DNA from: Mycobacterium numidiamassiliense
Lineage (GTDB): Bacteria > Actinomycetota > Actinomycetes > Mycobacteriales > Mycobacteriaceae
Assembly (NCBI RefSeq): GCF_900157365.1
Contig: NZ_FUEZ01000004.1
Coordinates: 1,475,066-1,539,065 of the forward strand
Direction: 5' to 3'
DNA: 64,000 bases
A program made the translations under genes and the position numbers. The notes under the pieces were generated by a model that was given only the letters and a program-made list of their open reading frames with translations, was not told where the DNA came from and searched no databases. The stretch's first letter is position 1. Each line of letters starts with the position of its first letter. Positions 17,584-26,566 of this stretch are shown here, one piece after another.

Positions 17584-19254
17584 ATGACAGTGCCCGGCCC
17601 CGCCGAGCCGGTTGTGCGGCCCTTGCCCCAAGTGAGCATCGGCAGCGAAGCGTTCTGGACGAGCGGAGCCGACGGGCGTCTGCGGATCGCTCAATGCCAG
17701 GCGTGCAGCCGCTACCACCACCCGCCGCAGCCGATCTGTCCGCATTGCCGTTCCTGCGAGGTGGCGATGACGCCGGTATCGGGACGTGCGACGGTCGCCG
17801 CTTTCACAGTGAATCATCAGCAGTGGCTGCCACGCTTCCCGCCGCCTTACGCGGTCGCGGTTGTCGCCATCGCCGAAGACCCCTCGGCCCGGCTCACCAC
17901 GAACATCGTCGGCTGCGAATCCGGGCACGTCGCGATTGGTCTGCAGGTCAAGGTGGTGTTCGAGGAGCACGACGATATATGGATTCCACTATTCGAACCG
18001 GATTCCGAGGCCGCCGGGGCCGGGCCGGTTCCGGGGCCGCGTGATCTGGTTCGCGATGTGCGGCCTATGTTGTCCTCTCGCAAGTTCGAAGACACGGTGG
18101 CGCTCACCGGGGTCGGCAGCTCGACGATCGGGCGTCGCCTCATGGTCGATCCGCTGTCACTGACCGTCACGGCGTGCCTGCGCGCCGTGGCGGACGCGGG
18201 CCTGACGCTGGACGACATCGACGGCCTGGCCACCTATCCGGGCGGACTTATCGGGGGGATGTCGGAAGGCGGGGTCACCGCAGTCGAGGAGGCGTTGCGC
18301 ATTCGACCCACCTGGATCAGCGGTGGGGCCGAAGTTCCCGGACCCAGCGGCAGCGTCGTGTCCGCCATGCTCGCCGTCGCGGCCGGGCTGTGCCGGCACG
18401 TGTTGTGCTTTCGGACCGTGTGGGAGTCGACGCATACCGCCCTGGCCAGGCGGACGAAGTCCGCGGGCGGAGCGGGTCGGGCGTCGGGCATGTTCGAGTG
18501 GCGTGCCCCGTTCGGTGCCATGTCGGCCGCCAACTGGATCGGGGTCAACGCCTCGCATTACTTCTGGCGCTACGGCGGTGACCGCGCCTCGACGCTGGCG
18601 CCTATCGCCCTGACGGCCCGAGCGAACGCGTCGCGCAATCCGGCCGCCATTTACCGCGATCCTCTCACCCTGGACGACTATCTGTCGGCGCGGACGATCA
18701 GCTCGCCATTCGGCCTCTACGACTGCGACGTGCCATGCGATGGGGCCATCGCGGTGATCGTGTCATCGATCGATACGGCGGTCGACCGGCCGAAACCTCC
18801 GGTGCTGGTTGAGGCGGTCGGCACCCAGGTACTCGACCGGATCTCTTGGGACCAGGACACTCTGACGCACGAACCGCAGGTTTTTGGACCCGCCGCGCAC
18901 CTGTGGACCAGGACCAGCCTCCGGCCCGACGATGTCGACGTCGCGGAACTCTACGACGGATTCACCTTCAACGCCGTGTCGTGGCTGGAGGCACTGGGAT
19001 TCTGCGGCCTCGGCGAGGCCGCGGATTTCCTCGACGGCGGAACGACGATCGCGCTGGACGGGAAGTTGCCGCTGAATACCCACGGCGGTCAGCTGTCGGC
19101 GGGACGTACCCACGGATTCGGCTTCTTGGCCGAGGCCATCGCGCAGCTGCGCGGCGAGGCGGCCGAACGCCAGGTGGCCGACGCCCGGGTCGCGGTCGTC
19201 ACCACAGGTGGCGGTACCCCCGGGGGAGCACTGTTGCTGCGACGGGGCAACTGA
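17584..19254 (+). CDS. Fusion of DUF35 OB-fold protein with thiolase-like lipid-transfer protein
   Basis: 556 aa from ATG 17584, which has GGAGG 5 bases upstream; a GTG at 17569 is in frame but lacks a site. Residues about 15-140 contain the rubredoxin-like zinc ribbon CQAC...CPHC typical of DUF35, then an OB-fold. From about residue 170 the chain is a nonspecific lipid-transfer/thiolase domain (VGSSTIGRR, AVAAGLCRHVL, NTHGGQLSAGRTHGFGFLAEA). In steroid degraders, DUF35 partners and Ltp2-type thiolases form a retro-aldol lyase that shortens the side chain; here both parts are one polypeptide. Confidence 0.88.
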   Translation: MTVPGPAEPVVRPLPQVSIGSEAFWTSGADGRLRIAQCQACSRYHHPPQPICPHCRSCEVAMTPVSGRATVAAFTVNHQQWLPRFPPPYAVAVVAIAEDPSARLTTNIVGCESGHVAIGLQVKVVFEEHDDIWIPLFEPDSEAAGAGPVPGPRDLVRDVRPMLSSRKFEDTVALTGVGSSTIGRRLMVDPLSLTVTACLRAVADAGLTLDDIDGLATYPGGLIGGMSEGGVTAVEEALRIRPTWISGGAEVPGPSGSVVSAMLAVAAGLCRHVLCFRTVWESTHTALARRTKSAGGAGRASGMFEWRAPFGAMSAANWIGVNASHYFWRYGGDRASTLAPIALTARANASRNPAAIYRDPLTLDDYLSARTISSPFGLYDCDVPCDGAIAVIVSSIDTAVDRPKPPVLVEAVGTQVLDRISWDQDTLTHEPQVFGPAAHLWTRTSLRPDDVDVAELYDGFTFNAVSWLEALGFCGLGEAADFLDGGTTIALDGKLPLNTHGGQLSAGRTHGFGFLAEAIAQLRGEAAERQVADARVAVVTTGGGTPGGALLLRRGN

Positions 19255-19270
19255 TGCGGAGGACGGACGT

Positions 19271-20470
19271 ATGAAGCTGGAACAGGATCCCGAGATCGAT
19301 CAGTTCCGCACCGAGGTCAGAAGTTTCCTCGAAAAACACCGTCCAGCGGTGCGCACCAAGGGCAGAGCCGGGACCCGCGCACCCGAAGCCGAGGACATCC
19401 CCGCCCTCCGGGCATGGACCGCCCGGCTGTTCGAAGCGGGATACGTGGGTGCTGACTGGCCCTCCGAATGGGGCGGTGCCGGCACCAAAGACGCGCTTCG
19501 CGCGACCGTCGTCGGTGAGGAGATGGCGCGGGCGCGGGTGCCCACGCCAATCGGCGCCGGCCTACTGGCCGCCGCGGCCCTCATCCACTGCGGGCGCCAC
19601 GACCAGCAGAACCGCTACCTGCCCCGGATCCGGACCGGCGAGGACATCTGGTGCCAGCTGTTCAGCGAGCCCAGCGCGGGCAGCGACCTGGCGAGCCTGT
19701 CCACCCGCGCGCGTCGCGACGGCGATGACTTCATCGTCGACGGCCAAAAGGTGTGGACCACCAACGGCCAACACGCCCAACTTGGCTACCTGTTGGCCAG
19801 AACCAACCCCGACGTACCCAAGCATGCCGGCATCACCGCGTTCATCCTGGACATGAGCAGCCCGGGCGTCGACGTGCGGCCGCTCCGCGAGATCACCGGC
19901 ACCAGTGACTTCAACGAAGTCTTCTTCGACGGCGTCCGGATACCGAAAGACAACGTGCTCGGCGAAGTCGACGAAGGCTGGAAGGTCGCCACCACCAGCC
20001 TCGTCGAGGAGCGCTCCAGTGTGGGCACCGCGGGCATCGTCATGCTGCGCGCGCTGCGCGACGCGGTAACGATGGCGCGGTCACTGCGGCGCGGATGCGG
20101 CCCTGCGCTGGATAACGATGCGGTCCGCCAAGACATCGGCCGGCTCTACGCGGCCGCGCGGGTCAACGTTCGGCTGGGCCAATACAACCTGTCGCGCGCG
20201 TTGAATGGCGAGGCCGATCCCGGCGACGCTCCGTTGGCCAAGGTGCTCTACAGCGAGAGCAATCTCGCGCTCACCGAGTTCGGACTCGGACTCCAAGGCA
20301 CCGATGCGCTGCTCACCGAAGACGACCCCGAGGCGATCGCGGGCGGTTGGTGGCAGGACGCATTCCTGTATTCGCGGGCTCTGACCATCGCCGGTGGCGC
20401 AAACGAGGTATTGCGCAACATGATCGCCGAGCGCTCGCTTGGATTGCCCAAGGAACCGCGCGGTTCTTGA
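19271..20470 (+). CDS. Acyl-CoA dehydrogenase, large-subunit type
   Basis: 399 aa from ATG 19271 with GGAGG upstream; the longer frame lies in the preceding gene. ACAD hallmarks: ADWPSEWGGAGTKD, CQLFSEPSAGSDLASLSTRA, DGQKVWTTNGQHAQLGYLLART and the terminal LTIAGGANEVLRNMIAERSLGLPK, where Gly replaces the medium-chain catalytic Glu. This is the pattern of the FadE26/FadE28-like subunit of heteromeric sterol-side-chain ACADs. It lies between the DUF35-thiolase fusion and its small partner. Confidence 0.92.
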   Translation: MKLEQDPEIDQFRTEVRSFLEKHRPAVRTKGRAGTRAPEAEDIPALRAWTARLFEAGYVGADWPSEWGGAGTKDALRATVVGEEMARARVPTPIGAGLLAAAALIHCGRHDQQNRYLPRIRTGEDIWCQLFSEPSAGSDLASLSTRARRDGDDFIVDGQKVWTTNGQHAQLGYLLARTNPDVPKHAGITAFILDMSSPGVDVRPLREITGTSDFNEVFFDGVRIPKDNVLGEVDEGWKVATTSLVEERSSVGTAGIVMLRALRDAVTMARSLRRGCGPALDNDAVRQDIGRLYAAARVNVRLGQYNLSRALNGEADPGDAPLAKVLYSESNLALTEFGLGLQGTDALLTEDDPEAIAGGWWQDAFLYSRALTIAGGANEVLRNMIAERSLGLPKEPRGS

Positions 20471-20488
20471 CGTCTTCGGAGGTACGTA

Positions 20489-21619
20489 GTGGATTTCACC
20501 GTCAGTGACGAACAACGGATGCTCGTCGAAAGCACCCGCAAGTTGCTGGCACGCGAATCGCCCATCAGTCGCGTGCGCGAGCTCGCCGATTCCGATGAGC
20601 AAGGCTACGACGAGCGCGTGTGGCAGCGGGGCGCGGAACTGGGGTGGGCCGGATTGCTCATCGCCGAGGAATACGACGGTTTGGGGCGTGATCTGGTGGA
20701 CGTCGCCCTGATCGCCGAAGAACACGGCCGGACAGTGCAGCCGGGCCCGCTTATCGGCAATACCCTTGCGGCAGTGGCGATCGCACAATCTGGACGAGAC
20801 GAACTGTGCTCGGAGATTCTGCCGCTGCTGGCCGGCGGGCAAGCCGTCGCGGCGTGGGCCTTCGCGGAGTCGCGCCAGCCGTGGGACGTCGACGGCGTGT
20901 GTACCGTGGCCACCGAGCACGCCGACGGATTCCGACTGCAGGGCATCAAGACCGCCGTGCAAGACGCCGATCGCGCCGGCTGGATCCTCGTCGCCGCGCA
21001 CCTGGGGGGCCGCCTCGTGCAGTTCCTCGTCGACCGGCGGGTCGCCGGACTGGCGGTGCGCCGCCTTCGGACCCTCGACATCACCAGGCGCGTCGACGAG
21101 GTTGCCTTCGACGATGTGGTGGTGGCGCCATCGGCGCTGCTGCACGACGGCGAAGCTGCGGAAGCGGCGCTCGCACACCAGAACCGTTGTGGTGCAGTGC
21201 TTATCAGCGCGGACAACATCGGTGTCGGTGAGGCCGTGCTGGAGATGACCGTCCAGTACGCAAAGCTGCGGGTGCAGTTCGGACGCCCCATTGGTAGCTT
21301 CCAGGCCGTCAAACACAAGTGCGCGACGATGCGGATGTGGCTGCAAGCCTCGAAGGCCGCGACCTATTACGCCGCGATGGCCGTGGCTGCCGATGCAGAC
21401 GATGCCGAGGAAGCCGCCAGCGTCGCAAAGGCTTACACCTCTTCGGCGATCGCCGCTCTGACCAGTGAGGCCCTTCAGGTGCACGGTGGTATCGGCTTCA
21501 CCTGGGAACACGATCTGCATCTCTACCATCGCCGGGCCAAGGCGAACCAGGTCCTGTTCGGTGATCCCTATCTGCACCACGAGCGGCTCGCGACGGCGCT
21601 GGAAACGGCTACCGCCTAG
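20489..21619 (+). CDS. Acyl-CoA dehydrogenase, small-subunit type
   Basis: 376 aa, GTG start with GGAGGT upstream. MDFTVSDEQRMLVES, GWAGLLIAEEYDGLGRDLVDVALI, a central KLRVQFGRPIGSFQAVKHKCA and C-terminal LQVHGGIGFTWEHDLHLYHRRAK. It pairs with the ACAD at 19271 (18-base gap). Together with the thiolase fusion these genes look like a dehydrogenation plus C-C cleavage module for a branched or steroid-like CoA ester. Its stop overlaps the convergent esterase stop by 4 bases. Confidence 0.92.
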   Translation: MDFTVSDEQRMLVESTRKLLARESPISRVRELADSDEQGYDERVWQRGAELGWAGLLIAEEYDGLGRDLVDVALIAEEHGRTVQPGPLIGNTLAAVAIAQSGRDELCSEILPLLAGGQAVAAWAFAESRQPWDVDGVCTVATEHADGFRLQGIKTAVQDADRAGWILVAAHLGGRLVQFLVDRRVAGLAVRRLRTLDITRRVDEVAFDDVVVAPSALLHDGEAAEAALAHQNRCGAVLISADNIGVGEAVLEMTVQYAKLRVQFGRPIGSFQAVKHKCATMRMWLQASKAATYYAAMAVAADADDAEEAASVAKAYTSSAIAALTSEALQVHGGIGFTWEHDLHLYHRRAKANQVLFGDPYLHHERLATALETATA

Positions 21620-22554
21620 GCAACCGTGCGCCGGCCGAACTGGCGGGCCAGCCAGTCCGCGCTGTCGCGTGCCGCGGTTCGAGCCACGGCGGCGTCGGCG
21701 AACATGTCGAAGCCATGCACAGCGCCTGAGTAGACATGCAGTTCGGTGGGGACCGCCGCCCTGCACAGTCGCGCGGCGAAATCGATCGACTCATCGCGCA
21801 AGCAGTCAGCCGTGCCGACACCGATGAACGTCGCTGGCAGACCGCTTAATTCGGTCGCCCGTCCGGGCGCCGCATCCCCTGGCACGTCTTCGGTGCGATA
21901 CCGGTCGCCAAGATAACTGCGCCAGCCGAACGCGTTGGATTCACGGCTCCATATCGGCAATCCTTCGAGCTGGCTCGACGCGGTGAGGCCGCGGTCATCG
22001 AGCATCGGATACTCCAGATATTGGAATGCCAAGGGGGCGTGCGCATTATCGCGCCACCGTAGGGCCAAGCCCGCAGCCAGTGCCCCACCGGCACTCCGTC
22101 CACCGATCCCAATCCGCTGTGGGTCGATGTGCAGATCATGGGCGTGCTCGATGACGAAGCGCAGACCGGCCTCGCAGTCGTCCAGCGGCGCGGGATAGGG
22201 CGATTCGGGCGCCAGCCGGTATTCGACGCTGACGCAGACGCAGCCCAACCCGCGGCACCATTCGATTAAACGCGCATCGTCCATGTGCCGGTTGCCGATC
22301 ACCATCCCGCCGCCGTGCATCCAGAACAGGACGGGCGAATCGTCGGCCGATTCGACGGGTCGCAGCACGGACAGCGCGACACCGCTTCCTTCGGTGCTCA
22401 GTTCGATGCGCTTGACGTCGGGTGCGGTCTGCGGCTCGAACATTGATCCGCTGCGCATGGCCGGAAGTTTGTCGAGCGAGAAGTCGAAATTGGGGAATCC
22501 ACGGAGACTTTCGCCGATCTCCGGGTCGATCCATGCGGGACCGGTCTCGGCCAT
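21616..22554 (-). CDS. Alpha/beta hydrolase, hormone-sensitive-lipase family
   Basis: 312 aa from ATG 22554, overlapping the upstream SDR stop (ATGA). The oxyanion motif HGGGMVIGN follows FWM, the nucleophile elbow is GGRSAGG (Arg replaces the usual Asp before Ser), the acid is in VGTADCLRDES and the His in VHGFDMF. These are features of the mycobacterial Lip/HSL esterases. It hydrolyses short acyl esters; no signal peptide, so it acts in the cytoplasm. It is coupled to the SDR. Confidence 0.9.
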   Translation of the reverse strand: MAETGPAWIDPEIGESLRGFPNFDFSLDKLPAMRSGSMFEPQTAPDVKRIELSTEGSGVALSVLRPVESADDSPVLFWMHGGGMVIGNRHMDDARLIEWCRGLGCVCVSVEYRLAPESPYPAPLDDCEAGLRFVIEHAHDLHIDPQRIGIGGRSAGGALAAGLALRWRDNAHAPLAFQYLEYPMLDDRGLTASSQLEGLPIWSRESNAFGWRSYLGDRYRTEDVPGDAAPGRATELSGLPATFIGVGTADCLRDESIDFAARLCRAAVPTELHVYSGAVHGFDMFADAAVARTAARDSADWLARQFGRRTVA

Positions 22555-23384
22555 CAACGGACACCCATGAGGTGCTTGCCCGCGCCGACGAGTCCGCCGT
22601 CGACGCGAATGTCACAGCCGGAGATAAATGCCGCGTCATCGGACTCCAGGAAGGCCACCGCGGCCGCGATGTTCTCGGGGCGCCCCGGCAGCGGGCGGTC
22701 CGGGCGCTTGACTGGGGTCACCTCGATCATCACCGGGATGATCTCCTGACGATCCAGTTCCAGCCGGCCCATCGGCGTATCGATCAGGCCGGGCGAGATC
22801 GCGACGGTACGTCCGCCCCTCTTGCCCCACGGCGTGGCCAGGCGTTCGGCTAGCCGGGTCACACCGCGTTTGGCCAGGACGTACGCCGTGGCACTGTCGA
22901 GCGCTTTGCCCAGGGCCTGTTCGATGGCAGCGAGGAACCCGTCGGCCAGCGGATCGTCCAGCAACGGTTCGACGTTGGCGGGGACTTCGCTGTAGCCGGC
23001 GATCGATCCGATCAGGATCGCGGAGCTGCCCGGGTTAACCAAAGGGAGCATGGCATCGGTGATGCGCACCGATCCGGCCAAGTCCACGTCGAGCACTGTT
23101 TCCGCGTCGGTCATTTCCGGTGAGACACCCGCGGTGTGCACGAGGCAGCGCAGACGGCCAAGCGCGCGCACCCGATCGGCGACCGCCGCGACATCAGCGG
23201 GTGAGGCCACGTCGCAGCGCAGCGTCTCGACGTCTGCCCCATGTCCGCTCAGGGCCTTGCGTGCCTGATCGAGTAGATCCTCGCGCACGTCCACGAGCAG
23301 CAGACGCCCACGATCTGCCAGCGCGCGGGCGCAGGCCAGCCCCATCCCGCCCGCACCCCCGGTGATCACCAGAACGTTGTCCAC
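22554..23384 (-). CDS. SDR-family oxidoreductase (extended active-site loop)
   Basis: 276 aa, GTG start. TGGAGGMGLACARAL (8-22), Asp32 after beta2 (NAD), Ser127, Tyr168 and Lys172. The Ser-to-Tyr distance is 41 residues, much longer than the usual 13, because of an insert around VEPLLDDPLADGFLAAIEQAL. The motif SATAYVLAKRGV recalls the 3-alpha-hydroxysteroid dehydrogenase group. Last strand ends DIRVDGGLVG. Heads an operon with the esterase. Confidence 0.88.
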   Translation of the reverse strand: MDNVLVITGGAGGMGLACARALADRGRLLLVDVREDLLDQARKALSGHGADVETLRCDVASPADVAAVADRVRALGRLRCLVHTAGVSPEMTDAETVLDVDLAGSVRITDAMLPLVNPGSSAILIGSIAGYSEVPANVEPLLDDPLADGFLAAIEQALGKALDSATAYVLAKRGVTRLAERLATPWGKRGGRTVAISPGLIDTPMGRLELDRQEIIPVMIEVTPVKRPDRPLPGRPENIAAAVAFLESDDAAFISGCDIRVDGGLVGAGKHLMGVR

Positions 23385-23536
23385 AGTTATCCGGGTCCTC
23401 TCATCGGTGGATCACTACCGGCCCAGCCGCCCAACGAATCCCTTAACAGACGGAAGTGTGCCACAGAAGCAACTTAAGCTATTCAATAAGAGAGACCTAT
23501 GTTGTCACCAAAAGAATGTGATGGTCTACTCGATGC

Positions 23537-23731
23537 ATGAAGGTGACCGTCGACCCCGACCTCTGTGAAGCCAACGGGTTATGCGTGGCAGCCGCCCCCG
23601 ATGTGTTCGAGCTGATCGATGACGACGTCGTCGACATCCTGCTTCCAGAACCGCCCCCGGAGATGGAGTCGGCCGTTGCTGAAGCAGTGATCGCTTGCAC
23701 TAAGCAGGCATTGCGGCTACTTGCGGAGTGA
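23537..23731 (+). CDS. Ferredoxin, [3Fe-4S] P450-type
   Basis: 64 aa, ATG start. Cys10 and Cys16 (CEANGLC) and Cys54 (CTKQAL) are the three cluster ligands; the position of the fourth ligand of 4Fe-4S ferredoxins (residue 13) is Asn. Most relatives have CP after the last ligand, here CT. Size and the APDVFELIDDD segment fit actinobacterial ferredoxins that donate electrons to cytochrome P450s. It is the only ferredoxin gene in the window and may serve the P450s at 11004, 28919 and 30227. Confidence 0.9.
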   Translation: MKVTVDPDLCEANGLCVAAAPDVFELIDDDVVDILLPEPPPEMESAVAEAVIACTKQALRLLAE

Positions 23732-23862
23732 TCGCAGTGCTCGCTGCGGCACGCTAGTGCACACGAACATTGCAGAATTTGAACTTATCGTTCTACTCTG
23801 AGGGAAGTCAGTCTACGGCTGACGTGAGAGCGGTTTGCCCGGCTGTGCCATGAGGAGTCCCT

Positions 23863-24990
23863 ATGCTGCCCGACGATGCCAAGATCATCTCCGTCGACGA
23901 CCACGTCATCGAGCACCCCCGAGTGTGGCTGGACCGCGTTCCCGCCAAGTACGCCGACGTGGCTCCGCGCATCGTCAAGCTGCCCGACGGCAACGACACG
24001 TGGCTCTACGAGGGCAAGCGGGCCGGCAACTTCGCGCTCAACGCCGTGGCGGGCAAACACCCCCGCGACTTCGGGATGGACCCCCGCAGCTATGACGACA
24101 TGCTGCCGGGCTGTCATGAGATCGCCGACCGCATCAAGGACATGGACATCGAGGGCGTATGGGCCCAGCTGTGCTTCCCCAACTTCGGTGGCTTCGCTGG
24201 GAGCACTTTCCATACGGCCAGCGACAAAGAGTTCGCCAAGCTATGCATCAGCGCCTACAACGATTTCATCCTCGAGGAGTGGTGTGGCTACGCACCCGAG
24301 CGTCAGATCCCGCTGATGATGGTGCCGTTCTGGGACGTTGAGGCATCTGTGGCCGAGATAGAGCGGACTGCCGCCAAGGGCGCCAAGTCCATCTCTTTCG
24401 TCGAGGCGCCTCACAGGATCGGTCTGCCTTCCTATCACACCGACCACTGGGATCCGATCTTCCGCATCTGCGAGGAGGCCAGCCTTCCGCTGTCGATGCA
24501 CTTCGGCTCCGGCGGCATGCCGCAGGGACTGGCCAGCGACGGCGACCTGTTCATCGGGATCGCGCTGTTCGGCCTGAATTCGATGATGGCCACGGTTGAT
24601 CTGCTGATGTCGGATGTCTTCTACAAGTTCCCTAACCTGAAGGTTGCCCTTTCTGAGGGCGGCATCGGATGGATGCCGTATCTGCTCGAGCGCATCGACT
24701 ACTCCTGGGGCCGACACAAGTACTGGTGCAACATCAACGCCGACAAACTTCCCTCCGAGCTATTCCGGGAGCACATCTACGGGTGCTTCATCTCCGATCA
24801 GTCGGGCATCGAACAGCGCCACCGCATCGGCGTGGACAACATCATGTTCGAAAGCGACTACCCGCATTCGGATTCCAACTGGCCGCACACCCGCAAGCTG
24901 CTCGCCGAGCACCTGGTCGACGTGCCCGACGACGAAGCACGCAAGATCGTCGAGCTGAACGCCCGCGCCCTGTACAACTTCTGGGCCTGA
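23863..24990 (+). CDS. Amidohydrolase 2-family protein
   Basis: 375 aa, ATG with GAGGAG upstream. SVDDHVIEHP (Asp/His metal site at residues 11-14), LPLSMHFGSGGM, and the C-terminal FESDYPHSDSNWPH with the catalytic Asp; ends ELNARALYNFW. This is a distinct subgroup from the 12247 paralog. It probably hydrolyses or decarboxylates a cyclic intermediate. The small gene at 25019 and a thiolase follow, suggesting a CoA-dependent ring-degradation step. Confidence 0.88.
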   Translation: MLPDDAKIISVDDHVIEHPRVWLDRVPAKYADVAPRIVKLPDGNDTWLYEGKRAGNFALNAVAGKHPRDFGMDPRSYDDMLPGCHEIADRIKDMDIEGVWAQLCFPNFGGFAGSTFHTASDKEFAKLCISAYNDFILEEWCGYAPERQIPLMMVPFWDVEASVAEIERTAAKGAKSISFVEAPHRIGLPSYHTDHWDPIFRICEEASLPLSMHFGSGGMPQGLASDGDLFIGIALFGLNSMMATVDLLMSDVFYKFPNLKVALSEGGIGWMPYLLERIDYSWGRHKYWCNINADKLPSELFREHIYGCFISDQSGIEQRHRIGVDNIMFESDYPHSDSNWPHTRKLLAEHLVDVPDDEARKIVELNARALYNFWA

Positions 24991-25018
24991 AGATCCGCGC
25001 GCGCCACGAAAGGTATCG

Positions 25019-25321
25019 ATGACCGACCTCTCACCGGGAAAGCGACTGCGCGGCAAGGTAAGTAGCACCGAGATCATCGTCGTACGACCTCCCGCCGCCC
25101 CGGTCGAGCTGTCGTGCGGTGGTCAACCGATGACGGCGGACCTGGCGGCGGGGGCTGCGGGCGCGTCAACCACCGAGAACGACACAGTGCTCGGTAAGCG
25201 CTATGTCGACAAAGAGACCGGGCTAGAAGTGTTGTGCACCAAGGCAGGACCGGGTGTGCTCAGCGCAAACGGACGGCAGCTCACCCTCAAGGCACCCAAT
25301 GCACTACCGGCATCGGACTGA
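25019..25321 (+). CDS. Small hypothetical protein (unrecognised)
   Basis: 100 aa, ATG with AAAGG 6 bases upstream, 28 bases after the amidohydrolase stop. No signal peptide or membrane segment. It has two Cys (in LSCGGQPM and EVLCTKAG), a Gly/Ala-rich linker between, and a compact C-terminal half around GKRYVDKETGLEVLCTKAG. I do not recognise the family with certainty. Co-transcription with the amidohydrolase and thiolase is likely, so it may be an accessory subunit or zinc-binding helper. Confidence 0.7.
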   Translation: MTDLSPGKRLRGKVSSTEIIVVRPPAAPVELSCGGQPMTADLAAGAAGASTTENDTVLGKRYVDKETGLEVLCTKAGPGVLSANGRQLTLKAPNALPASD

Positions 25322-25405
25322 GGGACGCAAACCTCCACCAGACAAGTCTTACGCGCGAGCTCCTCGCCGACCTACCACACCAAACTCTCAACGGAAGCGA
25401 AACCA

Positions 25406-26566
25406 ATGCCCGATGCCCTCATTCTTTCCGCCGCTAGAACGCCAATTGGTAGGGCCCGCAAGGGATCTCTGACGTCGGTTGATGCCTACCAACTCGCCGA
25501 GATCGCCGTCGGGGCCGCAGTCGAACGGTCGCAGATCCCCGTCGCTGACCTCGACGACCTGTTTCTCGCGGAGTCCCTGCAGGGCGGCGGGGTTATCGGC
25601 CGCAACATCGCAGTCCGTCTCGGGATGACCAACGTGCCCGGGGTGGCGATCAACCGGCACTGCGCCTCCGGCGCGACCGCCGTGCAGTTGGCGGCCGCCA
25701 CCATCATGGCCGGCATGGCAGACGTGATTGTCGCTGGCGGAACGGAAAGTGCAAGCACCATGCCACGGCTGGCCAAGGTGGCACCCGGTGCAGAGGAACC
25801 CACCCGATGGTCGCCGCAGAGCCATCCGGACGCCCCCGGCATTCCGGCCTTCGACATGTCTGTCACCATCGGCGAAAATACAGCCCGGCTACACCATGTC
25901 ACCCGTGAACAGGCCGACGCCTGGTCCGAGCGCTCACAACAGCGAGCGCTCAACGCCATTGCCAAGGGGTACTTCGACGACGAGATCGTCGCCGTCCCCG
26001 TCAACCAAGGCAAAGTGGTGTTCGACACCGATGAGCACCCGCGCGACACCACCCCCGAAACGCTCGCCGGGCTGAAGGTCCTGCACCCTGAAATACCCGA
26101 TGCCGTTGTCACCGCTGGCAATTCTGCGGGCATCAACGACGCCGCCGCCGCGCTGGTCATCGGCAGCTCAGACTTCGCAACCAGTCGCGGCCTGACACCG
26201 CTGGCACGGATCCTGGGTTGGGCATCTGTCGGTGTGGAGATCGAGCACACCGGAATGGCGCCGGTGTCCGCAATCCCGTTGGCGCTCAAGCGCAGTGGTC
26301 TCACGCTGGACGACGTCGACCTCTTCGAGATCAACGAAGCGTTCGCAACGATGGCCGTGGCGTGCACGCGTGATCTCGGACTGGACGAGTCAATCGTGAA
26401 CGTGAACGGTAGCGGTATCAGTCTTGGTCACCCCATCGCAGCGACGGGCGCCCGGATGGTGGTCTCGAGCGTTCATGAACTCGCTCGGCGTGGTTCGCGC
26501 ATCGGGGTGGTGGCGATGTGCGCCGGGGGAGGGATGGGGTCGGCGTTGGTCGTCGAACGGATTTAG
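25406..26566 (+). CDS. Acetyl-CoA acyltransferase (thiolase)
   Basis: 386 aa, ATG start. Type II thiolase with the acyl-accepting Cys86 in NRHCASGA, NEAFA near 312, His342 in GHPIAATGAR and the base Cys372 in CAGGGMGSA. It cleaves 3-ketoacyl-CoA with free CoA. Length is typical (about 390). It is the third gene of the amidohydrolase operon and its stop overlaps that of a convergent propeller gene. Confidence 0.95.
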   Translation: MPDALILSAARTPIGRARKGSLTSVDAYQLAEIAVGAAVERSQIPVADLDDLFLAESLQGGGVIGRNIAVRLGMTNVPGVAINRHCASGATAVQLAAATIMAGMADVIVAGGTESASTMPRLAKVAPGAEEPTRWSPQSHPDAPGIPAFDMSVTIGENTARLHHVTREQADAWSERSQQRALNAIAKGYFDDEIVAVPVNQGKVVFDTDEHPRDTTPETLAGLKVLHPEIPDAVVTAGNSAGINDAAAALVIGSSDFATSRGLTPLARILGWASVGVEIEHTGMAPVSAIPLALKRSGLTLDDVDLFEINEAFATMAVACTRDLGLDESIVNVNGSGISLGHPIAATGARMVVSSVHELARRGSRIGVVAMCAGGGMGSALVVERI

